64,000 bases of DNA from Actinomycetota bacterium (GTDB taxonomy: Bacteria; Actinomycetota; Acidimicrobiia; Acidimicrobiales; Ilumatobacteraceae), in assembly GCA_009702755.1 (NCBI GenBank), contig WLHL01000003.1:1-64000 (forward strand), written 5' to 3'. Below, one piece after another: positions 28,743-38,898 of the stretch; the stretch's first letter is position 1, and every line of letters starts with the position of its first letter. The notes under the pieces are model-generated. The model ran no database searches. It was given only the letters and a program-made list of their open reading frames with translations, and was not told where the DNA came from. The position numbers and the translations under genes are program-made.

Positions 28743-29675
28743 GTGATTAATTCTCCCAACTCGTCTCGATACTTGGCGTTTGACCGAGATGAATGGGCTG
28801 ACCTGCGTGCAGCTACTCCACTCACCATTCGTGAGCGTGACCTTGAAGAGCTTCGCGGTATCAACGAAAAGATTGACCTAGATGAAGTCGCTGCGATTTA
28901 TCTGCCGCTGACACGTCTCATCAATCTGTATGTGAGTGCAACACAAAACCTGCACAAAGTCTCTGCAACGTTCCTTGGTGCAATGGCGCCAAAGGTTCCC
29001 TATGTCATTGGTATTGCAGGTTCTGTCGCAGTAGGCAAGAGCACGTTCGCTCGCATTTTGCAGGAACTTCTCACGCGTTGGCCAGATCACCCACGTGTTG
29101 ATCTCATCACAACAGACGGCTTCCTCTTTCCTAACGCAGTTTTGGAAGATCGCGGCATCATGAATCGCAAGGGCTTTCCTGAAAGCTACGACACAAAAGC
29201 ATTGCTCTCTTTCCTTCGTGATGTGAAGGGTGGATCTGCCGAAGTCACTGCGCCGGTATACAGCCACGTTGTGTACGACATTGTTGATGATGAACGCGTC
29301 ACAATCAATCAACCCGACATTTTGATTCTTGAAGGATTGAACGTGTTACAGGTGGGTTCCGAATCAAACGAGTTCGTCTCTGACTACTTCGACTTCTCCA
29401 TTTATATAGATGCCGAAGAAGCGGACATTGAACAGTGGTACATCGATCGCTTCCAGGCATTGCGTGAAACAGTGTTCCGTGACCCGGACAGTTTCTTCCA
29501 GCACTATGCACATCTCACAGATGCTGAAGCTATTGACATGGCTCGCACAATCTGGCGAGAGATCAACGGCAAGAACTTGGTGGAAAACATCGAACCCACA
29601 AAGTCACGTGCATCGTTGTTAGTGAAGAAGGGCGCGGATCACCGCGTCACAAAAGTAAACCTTCGTCGCCTTTAG
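28743..29675 (+). CDS. coaA: Type I pantothenate kinase
   Basis: [61 protein letters not shown]. Confidence 0.95.
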   Translation: MINSPNSSRYLAFDRDEWADLRAATPLTIRERDLEELRGINEKIDLDEVAAIYLPLTRLINLYVSATQNLHKVSATFLGAMAPKVPYVIGIAGSVAVGKSTFARILQELLTRWPDHPRVDLITTDGFLFPNAVLEDRGIMNRKGFPESYDTKALLSFLRDVKGGSAEVTAPVYSHVVYDIVDDERVTINQPDILILEGLNVLQVGSESNEFVSDYFDFSIYIDAEEADIEQWYIDRFQALRETVFRDPDSFFQHYAHLTDAEAIDMARTIWREINGKNLVENIEPTKSRASLLVKKGADHRVTKVNLRRL

Positions 29676-29746
29676 GCTCCAAACTCTCCAACAGTTGTTG
29701 GCGGTATCTGCGCTGCTTCTGGCGCCTTCACTACGTCGGTCACGGC

Positions 29747-30319
29747 TTATGCTGCCACCGAACCTTCCTCGCTGAACCGGCACAAGTTCTCAACCACGGT
29801 GGTGCGGAATCTCGTCGGCGGGTCGTAGTTGTTCACGCGGTAGGTGGCGATTTCGTCAAACAAGTGGTCGAACGCATGACGAGTTTTCACCGAATGACCA
29901 AAAGGCGAACACAAGAACATCGCACGTAAGTACGCCTCCGCTTCGTAATGATCCATGCCCTCTGCGCGCTGGATGAACCAGCGGAACATCTGACCAAGAT
30001 CATCCGCAGGACCCTCGTATAAGTCCCATACACCCATCACCTTTAAAGCGCGAATACCAGCGCAAGTCTCGCGGATGGTGGGCATGTCATCGTTGTAGCA
30101 GCGAGGGCAATCAATAGTGGCGTCGCCACCACAGATGCACATCCAAGAAGCAGCTCTACGTAATTGATCGCGCGAGATTTGACGTTCGACCTTTGCCATG
30201 TAGCGACCGTGGTTGCGGCGATGACGCGCGAAACGGTGATTACCCGTCAATACCGAGCGAGAAAGGTCAAGGACTTTCTCACGTTGAGGGCAGTAGCCCT
30301 CGGGGAAATGATTTTTCAT
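29747..30319 (-). CDS. Hypothetical protein with CxC...CPRC Cys motif
   Basis: 190 aa ORF; RBS CAGGAG upstream of ATG; WMCICGGDATIDCPRC; no family recognised. Confidence 0.5.
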   Translation of the reverse strand: MKNHFPEGYCPQREKVLDLSRSVLTGNHRFARHRRNHGRYMAKVERQISRDQLRRAASWMCICGGDATIDCPRCYNDDMPTIRETCAGIRALKVMGVWDLYEGPADDLGQMFRWFIQRAEGMDHYEAEAYLRAMFLCSPFGHSVKTRHAFDHLFDEIATYRVNNYDPPTRFRTTVVENLCRFSEEGSVAA

Positions 30320-30447
30320 TATGTCTCCTGGGAAAGAGACCGCTCTTTACGGTCAATTCCTGAGGGACATAAAAATTTCCTTTGTCATCACACTTACATT
30401 TATAGGGTTAGTAAGCGAACTTCCCAACACGCTATGCAAAATTGTCC

Positions 30448-30810
30448 TTAACGGTGCAAGGCGTTGAGGTAGTTGTACACGGTGATGCGTGAGACACCCA
30501 TCGCATCTGCAACATCTTCCACTGCACGACGCAATGTGAATGCACCACGCTGATCCAACAACTTCACAGCTAACTGCTTGTCGTTGCGTGAGAGATCGGG
30601 CAAACGTGCACCGAGTTCTTTTTCCACTTGCTCAATCAAGCGGTCGAGTGCACCATGCAAACGAGGCAAACGAACAGCGGCGATGATTTCGCCATCCCAT
30701 TCCAAAGCCATGTCACTGATGCGTGCGTCATCCACCGAAATCAGTTGTGCACCCACTGCATCAAGAATGGGCTTCACAGCTGTCAACAACGGGTGCTGAA
30801 CAAATGCCAC
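30448..30810 (-). CDS. YheO/DauR-like HTH transcriptional regulator
   Basis: C-terminal AVEDVADAMGVSRITVYNYLNALHR HTH. Confidence 0.68.
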   Translation of the reverse strand: MAFVQHPLLTAVKPILDAVGAQLISVDDARISDMALEWDGEIIAAVRLPRLHGALDRLIEQVEKELGARLPDLSRNDKQLAVKLLDQRGAFTLRRAVEDVADAMGVSRITVYNYLNALHR

Positions 30811-31043
30811 TAGCTAACGACCTGGGTATCGATCGTGACGTGAGTGGCGCCCAATGAATAGGCCGCATCGAGGAGGGCGGTTACGGCCGACCCCACTTGC
30901 GATGCGTCAGCGGTGAAGGACGAGCCAAAAACGCCGATCTCCACCGGGATGCCCAAGGCCTCAACTGCCGCCACGGCACGAGTGACCCGCTCGGGTGCCT
31001 CGCCCATTTCAAATGGCTCAATCGTGAATTCGACCTTGATCAC
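30810..31043 (-). CDS. MTH1187/YkoF-type thiamine-binding family protein
   Basis: 77 aa MIKVEFTIEPFEMGEAPERVTRAVAAVEALGIPVEIGVFGSSFTAD. Confidence 0.65.
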   Translation of the reverse strand: MIKVEFTIEPFEMGEAPERVTRAVAAVEALGIPVEIGVFGSSFTADASQVGSAVTALLDAAYSLGATHVTIDTQVVS

Positions 31044-31075
31044 GCCTAAAAGCCTAAGGGACTGATTTCAGGGCG

Positions 31076-31606
31076 CTACAGCCCGATTCGGGGCAAAATC
31101 AGCGCAATGCTGTCGGGAAGGAAGGAATTCTGGCCAATTCGCACCCGAAGGTCACCCGCCGAGACCCATTGCGTCGTAGTGATTTCCCCGTCCGAATACC
31201 TGAAGGGGCCATCACACACAGCCTCAAAGCAGGCCGCCACCAGCTTCACTTCATTGTCTCGATACGCGCCGGTGCCCAGCGGGCGTAGCTCCACCCCCGA
31301 GACCCCCAATTCTTCGGCCAGTTCCCGTTCGGCGGCTTGCTCCCACGACTCCCCCGGAGACACCACCCCGCCAACGGCAACATCCCACCAGCCAGGCCAT
31401 ACATCCTTTGTCATCGCTCGTTGATGAATAAGCAACTGTCCCGTTGAGGATCGCACCGCAATAAACACCGCTCGGTGCCACAAAGCCTCGGCGCGCATCT
31501 GGCGTCGCGTCAACAGTCGCAGCACGGTGCCCAACGAATCCACCTCTTCTACTAACTCATCGGGTGAGTTCTCCGGGTGCGCCGCCGTAGGTGTGACCAT
31601 TGCCAT
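31076..31606 (-). CDS. NUDIX hydrolase
   Basis: Nudix box GGVVSPGESWEQAAERELAEELG; start inferred. Confidence 0.88.
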   Translation of the reverse strand: MAMVTPTAAHPENSPDELVEEVDSLGTVLRLLTRRQMRAEALWHRAVFIAVRSSTGQLLIHQRAMTKDVWPGWWDVAVGGVVSPGESWEQAAERELAEELGVSGVELRPLGTGAYRDNEVKLVAACFEAVCDGPFRYSDGEITTTQWVSAGDLRVRIGQNSFLPDSIALILPRIGL

Positions 31607-31622
31607 CTGCCTACCATTAGGC

Positions 31623-32876
31623 ATGGCCAAAAACACTCTCACCACCGACGATGCACGCGAGCAGCACGGCAACCCGGCAGGCCTGCTTGAGCAGGCCAAT
31701 GACGTTTTCGACGACATGGTGGCGATGCGGCGCGACTTGCACGAATGGCCAGAAATCTCGAACCATCTTCCACGCACGCGTGATCGCGTGTTGCAGTCGC
31801 TCGAAGGATTACCACTCGACATCACACTGCATGAAACAACAAGTGGCATTGCAGCGATGCTCACTGGTGACAAGCCAGGCCCCACTGTTCTTCTTCGTGC
31901 CGACATGGATGCGCTGCCCATGCCCGAAGACACCGACGTTGCATTCAAGTCTCGTGTCGAGAATGTGATGCATGCATGTGGGCATGACACTCATACATCA
32001 ATGCTCATGGGCGCTGCCAAAATTCTCAGCGCACGCAAGGCCGACATTGCAGGTCGCGTGCTCTTCATGTTCCAGCCCGGTGAAGAGGGTTACAACGGTG
32101 CTTCGGAAATGTTGAACGAAGGCCTTCTCGATGTTGGCACTGACTCACCTGTCACTGGTGCATTCGCAATTCACGCAGCATCAAACATCCCCGGTGGCTT
32201 CCTCGGATTGAAGGGGGGCACGATGATGGCATCGAGCGACAACTTCATGATCACTATCAAGGGCAAAGGTGGACACGGCAGTGCACCACACTTCACTCTT
32301 GACCCTGTTCCTGTTGCGTGTGAAATTGTCCAGGCGTTGCAGACACTGGTGACACGCCGCATTGATGTGTTCGACCCAGGCGTCATCACCGTGACACAGA
32401 TTCACACAGGCACCACCAGCAACGTGATCCCTGAAACAGCAATGATTAACGGCACAATGCGCGCAGTCAGTGAGCGCACGCGTACGTTGATTCACGATGG
32501 CATTCGTCGCGTTGCAGAAGGCATTGTTGCCGCCCATGGCATGGATGCAGACATTGATTTGCAGTACGGATATGATGTCACCGTGAACGACCATGACTTC
32601 GCAGGTTTCGCAGCAGATGTTGCAACTGCAGTGTCGGGTGATCGCAACGTGCGAATCATGGACAATCCTGTAATGGGTGCTGAAGACTTCAGTTACGTTC
32701 TCAATCGCGTGCAAGGCTCCATGATGTTCCTTGGTCTCATGCCTGAAGGAATGGACATCATGAAGGCTGCACCCAACCACAGCAACCGTGCGATTTACGC
32801 AGAGGACTACATGCGACGTGGCACTGCGGTGTATTCGGCAATGGCATTGCGCCATTTAGGCGTTTCTCTCAGCTGA
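31623..32876 (+). CDS. M20 family amidohydrolase (hippurate/IAA-amino acid hydrolase-like)
   Basis: RADMDALPMPEDTDV, MHACGHDTHTSMLMGAAKIL, FMFQPGEEG, GGHGSAPH, MGAEDFSYV. Confidence 0.92.
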   Translation: MAKNTLTTDDAREQHGNPAGLLEQANDVFDDMVAMRRDLHEWPEISNHLPRTRDRVLQSLEGLPLDITLHETTSGIAAMLTGDKPGPTVLLRADMDALPMPEDTDVAFKSRVENVMHACGHDTHTSMLMGAAKILSARKADIAGRVLFMFQPGEEGYNGASEMLNEGLLDVGTDSPVTGAFAIHAASNIPGGFLGLKGGTMMASSDNFMITIKGKGGHGSAPHFTLDPVPVACEIVQALQTLVTRRIDVFDPGVITVTQIHTGTTSNVIPETAMINGTMRAVSERTRTLIHDGIRRVAEGIVAAHGMDADIDLQYGYDVTVNDHDFAGFAADVATAVSGDRNVRIMDNPVMGAEDFSYVLNRVQGSMMFLGLMPEGMDIMKAAPNHSNRAIYAEDYMRRGTAVYSAMALRHLGVSLS

Positions 32877-34102
32877 TGTATCAGTTCACTCTCGACTGGA
32901 TTGAGGAGAACTGGGATGACTCCTTAACACTGCGCCAGTGGTGGCAGATGATGAACGATGCACGCCTGTCGTTTCCGCGATGGCCGAGTGCATGGTTTGG
33001 TCGCGACTGTACCGAGGCGGAACAAAACGACATTGCACGCGCTTTCGCCAAGAGAGCAATCATCGGTGCACCCACAGGACTTGGCGTGCTCATGGGTGCA
33101 CCCGTCACGATGACATTTGGGACCGAAGAACAAAAGCAACGCTGGCTTCCCTCCCTTGCAAATGGAACCGAGGGGTGGTGCCAGTTGTTCAGCGAACCTG
33201 GTGCCGGGTCCGACTTGGCAAGCGTGTCGTGTCGAGCAGAACGTGATGGCGATGAATGGGTTATCAATGGTCAGAAGGTCTGGACATCGGGAGCACTTCA
33301 TTCAACTCGCGGCATGTTGGTCGCTCGCAATGATTTTGATCAGCCAAAGCACAAGGGCCTGACATATTTCATCATTGACCTTGAACAGCCAGGTGTCGAG
33401 ATCAGGCCCATTAAGCAAATGAATGGTGCTGCGCATTTCAACGAAGTCTTTTTCAATGATGCACGTGTGAGTGATGCCGACCGTGTGTCCGACATCAACA
33501 ATGGCTGGGCCATCACTGCAGCGACATTGGGATTCGAACGAAGTGGTTTATCGGAAGGTGCTGGTGGTGGAGTCCGTGTGCCTGCAGGAAAACAAGCTGG
33601 CTATCTCGACCGCGCCGTTGGAGAACTTCTTGAATATGTCAAAGCCAAGCGTTCTCATCCCGATGAATACGGTGGTCTTCTTTCCACCTTGCAGAAGATT
33701 GATCTTCCTCAAGGGCTGAACGCGATACAACGGCAAAAGATGATTGACCTGTCTATAAACGAGCGCATTGCCGAGATGACTCGTGAACGTATTGCCTCCA
33801 CCATGAAGAAAGGTCAATCCCCTGGCGCTGAAGCTTCCACGATGAAACTGCACTGGACGAATGGCCTGCGCATTTCACGCGACCTTGGAATGGAGCTTCT
33901 GGGTGCCGATGGAATGCTCACGGGCGACGACTTGCCCGTTGAAGGCAAAGTGCAACATTTCTTTCTCTCCATGCCATCAGCATCCATCGCCGGTGGCAGC
34001 GACGAAGTGCAACGCAACATCATTGGTGAGAAAACTCTCGGCTTGCCGAAAGACGCTCAGACCGATCCCAAGACTCCTTTCAAAGACATTCCAAAGAACT
34101 GA
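32876..34102 (+). CDS. Acyl-CoA dehydrogenase
   Basis: WCQLFSEPGAGSDLASVSCRAERDGDEWVINGQKVWTSGA; C-terminal GGSDEVQRNIIGEKTLGLPKD. Confidence 0.93.
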   Translation: MYQFTLDWIEENWDDSLTLRQWWQMMNDARLSFPRWPSAWFGRDCTEAEQNDIARAFAKRAIIGAPTGLGVLMGAPVTMTFGTEEQKQRWLPSLANGTEGWCQLFSEPGAGSDLASVSCRAERDGDEWVINGQKVWTSGALHSTRGMLVARNDFDQPKHKGLTYFIIDLEQPGVEIRPIKQMNGAAHFNEVFFNDARVSDADRVSDINNGWAITAATLGFERSGLSEGAGGGVRVPAGKQAGYLDRAVGELLEYVKAKRSHPDEYGGLLSTLQKIDLPQGLNAIQRQKMIDLSINERIAEMTRERIASTMKKGQSPGAEASTMKLHWTNGLRISRDLGMELLGADGMLTGDDLPVEGKVQHFFLSMPSASIAGGSDEVQRNIIGEKTLGLPKDAQTDPKTPFKDIPKN

Positions 34103-34103
34103 C

Positions 34104-34973
34104 ATGACACTGATTACAAGCGGCGTGTGCAATCCACGCAATCTTTCCATCAACTCCAAAGGCAGTATCCACGATGATGCGACCGCAACTGAGTTGGGTT
34201 TCCGCGCCGGGACAGTTGCAGGCGACATCCACTTAGAACAGTTTGGGGGAATTCTGGTTTCTGCATTCGGTCAGCAGTGGTGCGAGACTGGTTCTCTCAG
34301 CATGTATTTCATGCATGCAACTGCAGATGCGGAACCTGTTGAGGCAACACTTGACATTGGCGAGTCACAGACTCCATTGCACAACGCTCAGATTGCTGCG
34401 CGCATGCACACACCCGAAGGAATCACGGTTGCAGAAGGAAGTGCAAGCGTGGGCAACACGTCGCAGCCAACAGCTTTGTATTCACGTGACCGACGCTCCG
34501 TTGATGCATCCACTCTCAAGATGTTGCGTCATGCGAATCCTGGCCGGCCATTGGAAACCATCACACGACGCGCACCTGGCAATGATCAGATTCTTCGTCA
34601 CACGCGCGGAGTCATGACTTCACCACTTGATTGGTATGTCGGCGATTCGCCATGGGGCGGTCCCATCTGTTCTCCACTCACATCGTGTCGTGTACTCGTG
34701 GCAGGAATGACTGAAACCATCGAGAAGGAATGCGGCGAGTTCGTCGGTCTCTACGGTGCAATTGAAATCCGCCACCACAACGGCCCATTGATGCTGGACA
34801 CTGAATACACCGTGACCGGTCGTGTCTTGGATGTATCGGACACACCCAAGACAGAAGTGCTGTGGTACACCACGGAAGCACGTATCGCTGGTGAGCCAGA
34901 CAGTGCACCCATTGCGAGTCTCACAATGATGACGAGGCTGTTGAAGAACTCCTCGCCGCTCTATTCGGCGTAG
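34104..34973 (+). CDS. Hypothetical protein, possible hotdog/MaoC-like
   Basis: 289 aa directly after acyl-CoA dehydrogenase; TELGFRAGTVAGDIHLEQFGG; inferred start ATG 34104. Confidence 0.5.
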   Translation: MTLITSGVCNPRNLSINSKGSIHDDATATELGFRAGTVAGDIHLEQFGGILVSAFGQQWCETGSLSMYFMHATADAEPVEATLDIGESQTPLHNAQIAARMHTPEGITVAEGSASVGNTSQPTALYSRDRRSVDASTLKMLRHANPGRPLETITRRAPGNDQILRHTRGVMTSPLDWYVGDSPWGGPICSPLTSCRVLVAGMTETIEKECGEFVGLYGAIEIRHHNGPLMLDTEYTVTGRVLDVSDTPKTEVLWYTTEARIAGEPDSAPIASLTMMTRLLKNSSPLYSA

Positions 34974-34976
34974 TTC

Positions 34977-35060
34977 TTAGTCCGCAATCCAGTTGCCGTG
35001 GAATCCATTAGGGATTCGCACCGGAACATGAACGACTGCGATGGGGTCCTCTGTGATTGC
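34977..35060 (-). pseudogene. 3'-terminal remnant of a carotenoid oxygenase (RPE65/lignostilbene dioxygenase family) gene
   Basis: C-terminal peptide AITEDPIAVVHVPVRIPNGFHGNWIAD resembles the family C-terminus (xPVAxVHLPxRVPxGFHGNW); no room for the rest of the gene. Confidence 0.5.
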
Positions 35061-35206
35061 TTGCGCACACGGGGGCCAGATTGCCCTCAAGAAATGGGTT
35101 TGAGCGCTCGTTCTCAATCGTGGACGTGAAGGAATAGTAATCAGGTTTTCAGCTACTGATTCCCCGCATGATTTAGATCTATGGACCCGTGAATTAGGTT
35201 CAAGGG

Positions 35207-36247
35207 ATGGCAAACGGTCACGTCACACTCGGATACAACACTGGCTATTGGGGCAGCGGCCCTCCTCAAGGCGCCCTGGAAGCAATCAAGGAAGCCGACC
35301 GTCTCGGATACGACAGCGTCTGGACTGCAGAGGCATACGGAAGTGATTCACTCACACCACTTGCATGGTGGGGTGCACATACAGAAAACGTTCGCTTAGG
35401 AACATCCATTGTGCAAATGAGTGCACGTACGCCAGCAGCTACTGCCATGGCTGCGATGACAATGGATCATCTCAGCAACGGTCGATTCATTCTTGGTCTC
35501 GGTGCATCGGGGCCACAAGTAGTGGAGGGCTGGTACGGCCAGCCGTATCCGAAGCCACTGGCACGTACACGCGAGTACGTCGACATTGTTCGTCAGATCA
35601 TTAAGCGTGAGGCGCCCATTGATTTCCAAGGCGAGTTCTACAACATGCCGTATCAAGGTGGCACCGGACTTGGTAAACCACTCAAGAGCACAATTCATCC
35701 GCGTCGCACAGAGATTCCGATTTACCTCGGTGCTGAAGGACCAAAGAACGTTGCGCTGTCAGCAGAGATATGCGATGGATGGCTTCCTCTCTTCTTTAGT
35801 CCAAAAGAAGATGCGTACTATCGCGAGTGTCTTGCAAAAGGTTTTGAAAAGAGCGGCGAAGCAAACAAAGCAGATCGATTTGAAGTTGCTGCTGTTCTCA
35901 CCGTTGTTCCTGGTGACGACATCGAGAAATGCGCTGACATGGTGCGACCATTCTTGGCGCTCTACGCCGGCGGGATGGGTGCACGCGATGTCAACTTCCA
36001 CTTCGAAGTGTTTGCACGTATGGGCTACGAAGATGTTGCACTCAAAGTGCAAGATCTCTACCTTGCAGGAAAGAAAGCGGAGGCTGCTGCAGCAATTCCA
36101 CTTGCAATGGTGGAAGACGTTGCCCTCGTCGGCCCTCCTGCAAAGATCAAAGAAGAAGCTGCGAAGTGGCGTGATACCTGCATCACGTCATTCCTTGTCG
36201 GCGGTCCAGTCCACACTCTCGAACTCTACGCAGATCTCCTGCTCTAG
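35207..36247 (+). CDS. LLM class F420-dependent oxidoreductase
   Basis: AIKEADRLGYDSVWTAEAYGSDSLTPLAWWGAHTENVRLGTSIVQMSARTPAATAMAAMTMDHLSNGRFILGLGASGPQVVEGWYGQPY. Confidence 0.93.
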   Translation: MANGHVTLGYNTGYWGSGPPQGALEAIKEADRLGYDSVWTAEAYGSDSLTPLAWWGAHTENVRLGTSIVQMSARTPAATAMAAMTMDHLSNGRFILGLGASGPQVVEGWYGQPYPKPLARTREYVDIVRQIIKREAPIDFQGEFYNMPYQGGTGLGKPLKSTIHPRRTEIPIYLGAEGPKNVALSAEICDGWLPLFFSPKEDAYYRECLAKGFEKSGEANKADRFEVAAVLTVVPGDDIEKCADMVRPFLALYAGGMGARDVNFHFEVFARMGYEDVALKVQDLYLAGKKAEAAAAIPLAMVEDVALVGPPAKIKEEAAKWRDTCITSFLVGGPVHTLELYADLLL

Positions 36248-36294
36248 GACTCGCTCAATTGTCTCGCGCCCATCGCCACACCTAAGGTGTTGTT

Positions 36295-36729
36295 GTGCCT
36301 GAGATTTCAGTTCAACGTTTAGACACAGATCTCCCTTTGCCACGCCAAGCCCACGAGGGCGACGCTGGTGTGGATTTGTATGCACGTGAAGATGTTGTCC
36401 TTGCACCGAGCGGCGGACGTGCCCTCATGCCCACCGGTATCGCCATTGCGATTCCCCTTGGTTTTGCGGGCTTTGTGTTGCCCCGAAGTGGACTCGCACT
36501 CAACAACGGCATCAGCGTGGTGAATGCCCCTGGCCTCATCGATTCGCATTACCGCGGAGAGTTGAAAGTGGTGTTGATCAACACCGATGCATCACGCCCG
36601 TATCACGTCCATCGCGGTGACCGCATTGCGCAGCTGGTGATTCAGCGCGTCGAAGAAGTCACCTGGACTGAAGTTGAATCACTGGACGAAAACAATCGTG
36701 GAGGTGGCTTCGGCCATTCAGGTCGTTAG
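36295..36729 (+). CDS. dut: dUTP diphosphatase
   Basis: [54 protein letters not shown]-terminal GGGFGHSGR. Confidence 0.96.
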   Translation: MPEISVQRLDTDLPLPRQAHEGDAGVDLYAREDVVLAPSGGRALMPTGIAIAIPLGFAGFVLPRSGLALNNGISVVNAPGLIDSHYRGELKVVLINTDASRPYHVHRGDRIAQLVIQRVEEVTWTEVESLDENNRGGGFGHSGR

Positions 36730-36742
36730 CAACCTGCGGTTA

Positions 36743-37972
36743 CTACTTCTTTGGTAACCGAATCGACAACACACCCGCAGCGGTGAGTTGTTCCACTTCT
36801 TCTGAAGATACACCTGCAAGTTGTTGCAACACTTCAGCATTGTCTTCACCACGGAACTTTGGAATTCCGCGAGTACTGACATCGGAACCTGAAAATACCC
36901 ATGGTGCATTCGGAACACGGAAAGTGGAGCCGTATCTGTCATCGGCATCGATAATGGCATTGCGATCTTTCGCCCACTCCGTGTCAGCAAGTTCACTCAT
37001 CGTGCGAACAACACCCATCGCAAGTCCTGCTTCTGCCATCACATCTTCAATCTCTTGCGCAGTTTCAATTGATCGCGCCCAGTCACGCAACTCATGTGTT
37101 AACGCGTCAAGATGCTGCAGTCGTGTTGCCACATCTGTGAATCGTGGGTCTTCCAACATGGCCGGCCGCTGCATCGCATTCACAAAGAGATCAAACGTTC
37201 CACGCTCTGCTGGATGTCCACTGACAACAACATACGTTCCGTCACCTGTTTGCAAGATGGGGTAATCACCAGGCTGAAAAGAACGAATCTGATCTGCAGG
37301 AACATCGTCTTCGAATAGTTCGTTCTGTACATGTTCGTTCACATACAACATTGTTTGTGCCATCGAGACGTCGATGTATTGACCAACATTCGTTCTCTCA
37401 CGCTGATACAGGGCAGCTAACACTGCTGCAGCGGTCTCCATGCCGGTGTACACATCGGCATGACTATGCGGATCATTTGTGGCTTGGCCGCCGCGAGCAC
37501 GTGCTTGCAAACCTGTCATGCCTGTCTCTGCATTCACCACAGTGGCATATGCACGACGATGACTCCACGGGCCCGTGTTCCCATACCCACTAATTGCCGC
37601 ATAAATCAGCCGTGGATTGACTTCTGACAGCACCGAGTACCCAAGACCCAGTTTGTCCATCACGCCACCGCGATAGTTCTCGACAAGCACATCGCACTCG
37701 GCCACCAACTTCTTGATGAGTTCAACTGCCTCAGGCTTCTTCAAGTCCATGGAGATGTTCTTCTTGCCGATGTTCTGTTGTGCGAAGTATGTCGACATCG
37801 ATCCCACGCGCGGAAATGCAAACCGAGTGAGGTCGCCTTCAGGTGGTTCTACTTTGATGACATCAGCACCTAGGTCTGACAACATCCGCGTACAATGGGG
37901 CCCCGATAAAACACGGGTGAAGTCCAAGACTCGAATGCCCTCAAGTGGGCGTGGTGCTGACGAAGAGGTCAT
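36743..37972 (-). CDS. CaiB/BaiF CoA-transferase family protein
   Basis: LEGIRVLDFTRVLSGPHCTRMLSDLGADVIKVEPPEGD. Confidence 0.92.
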   Translation of the reverse strand: MTSSSAPRPLEGIRVLDFTRVLSGPHCTRMLSDLGADVIKVEPPEGDLTRFAFPRVGSMSTYFAQQNIGKKNISMDLKKPEAVELIKKLVAECDVLVENYRGGVMDKLGLGYSVLSEVNPRLIYAAISGYGNTGPWSHRRAYATVVNAETGMTGLQARARGGQATNDPHSHADVYTGMETAAAVLAALYQRERTNVGQYIDVSMAQTMLYVNEHVQNELFEDDVPADQIRSFQPGDYPILQTGDGTYVVVSGHPAERGTFDLFVNAMQRPAMLEDPRFTDVATRLQHLDALTHELRDWARSIETAQEIEDVMAEAGLAMGVVRTMSELADTEWAKDRNAIIDADDRYGSTFRVPNAPWVFSGSDVSTRGIPKFRGEDNAEVLQQLAGVSSEEVEQLTAAGVLSIRLPKK

Positions 37973-38799
37973 TGACCAGTGAAGCGAGGAGTGCGCTTCT
38001 CCACGAAAGCCGCAGCAGCTTCGCGATGATCAGCGGTTGACATCGTACGAATCATCGCAGTTCCTTCTGCATCAAGAGCTGTTTGCAATTGCACATCACC
38101 TGCGCGGTTGATGTTTTCCTTCATATAACGAAGAGCAATCGGCGCGCGTGCTGCCAATTCCTGACACCACATGAGTGCACCTCTTGCAAAGTTGTCATCA
38201 GGTAACACTGCATTCAGTAGCCCCATTTCAAAGGCTTCTTCTGCAGAGAGACGTGGCGACATGAACATGAGTTCTTTCGCTTTTGCTTCTCCCACCAAGC
38301 GCGGCAAGAACCACGATGAACCGAAGTCGCCGCTTGCGCCAATGTTGGAAAATGCAGTGACAAGAACAGCGCGCTCTGCCGCAATACGAAGGTCAGCCGC
38401 AAGAGCAATCGACAAACCTGCACCCGCCGCTGCGCCAGGCAATGCTGCAACAACGGGCTGAGGCAATGTACGCAATGCTGCACTCACGGAGTTCTGTCGT
38501 TGACGAATGCCTTGCACTCGATCTTCGATACTGGAGCCAGCAACAACTGAACCGCCGCCAACATGTGAGGCATTCATCTGCTTCACATCGCCGCCAGCAC
38601 AAAAGGCTCCGCCTTCACCCGTCACCATCACGACATGCACATTGGGGTTCGATGCGATCTGTGGCAACGCAGCTTCAAAACCTGCGTACACACCCTCCGA
38701 CAACGCATTTCTCACCTCTGGACGGTTGAACGAGAGAATCGCAACATTGCCTTCAATGCGACCAATGAGATCGGGCTGTCCGGTGTTCAATTCAGCCAT
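37969..38799 (-). CDS. Enoyl-CoA hydratase/isomerase family protein
   Basis: ILSFNRPEVRNALSEGV, GEGGAFCAGGDVKQM, PGAAAGAGLSIALAADLRIA. Confidence 0.92.
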   Translation of the reverse strand: MAELNTGQPDLIGRIEGNVAILSFNRPEVRNALSEGVYAGFEAALPQIASNPNVHVVMVTGEGGAFCAGGDVKQMNASHVGGGSVVAGSSIEDRVQGIRQRQNSVSAALRTLPQPVVAALPGAAAGAGLSIALAADLRIAAERAVLVTAFSNIGASGDFGSSWFLPRLVGEAKAKELMFMSPRLSAEEAFEMGLLNAVLPDDNFARGALMWCQELAARAPIALRYMKENINRAGDVQLQTALDAEGTAMIRTMSTADHREAAAAFVEKRTPRFTGQ

Positions 38800-38898
38800 C
38801 ATTTCCCCCTTGAAGAACTCCCTACAGCCTGCCATGCGGGCTTTAGTGCCTCTCATTCGTGCCCTCAACACTAGATTTGACCCAATGAGGGGGCAGCC

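Noticed and set aside
32181-32855. 224-aa His/Cys-rich antisense ORF
   Set aside because: Opposite strand of a clear M20 amidohydrolase; the unusual composition reflects the codons of the sense gene.
34977-35213. Intact 78-aa gene
   Set aside because: Overlaps the start of the LLM oxidoreductase and only its C-terminal ~27 residues look protein-family-like; treated as a gene remnant.
35586-36302. 238-aa ORF in an alternate frame of the LLM oxidoreductase
   Set aside because: Out-of-frame overlap with a clear F420-dependent enzyme; Ser/Arg-rich and motif-free.
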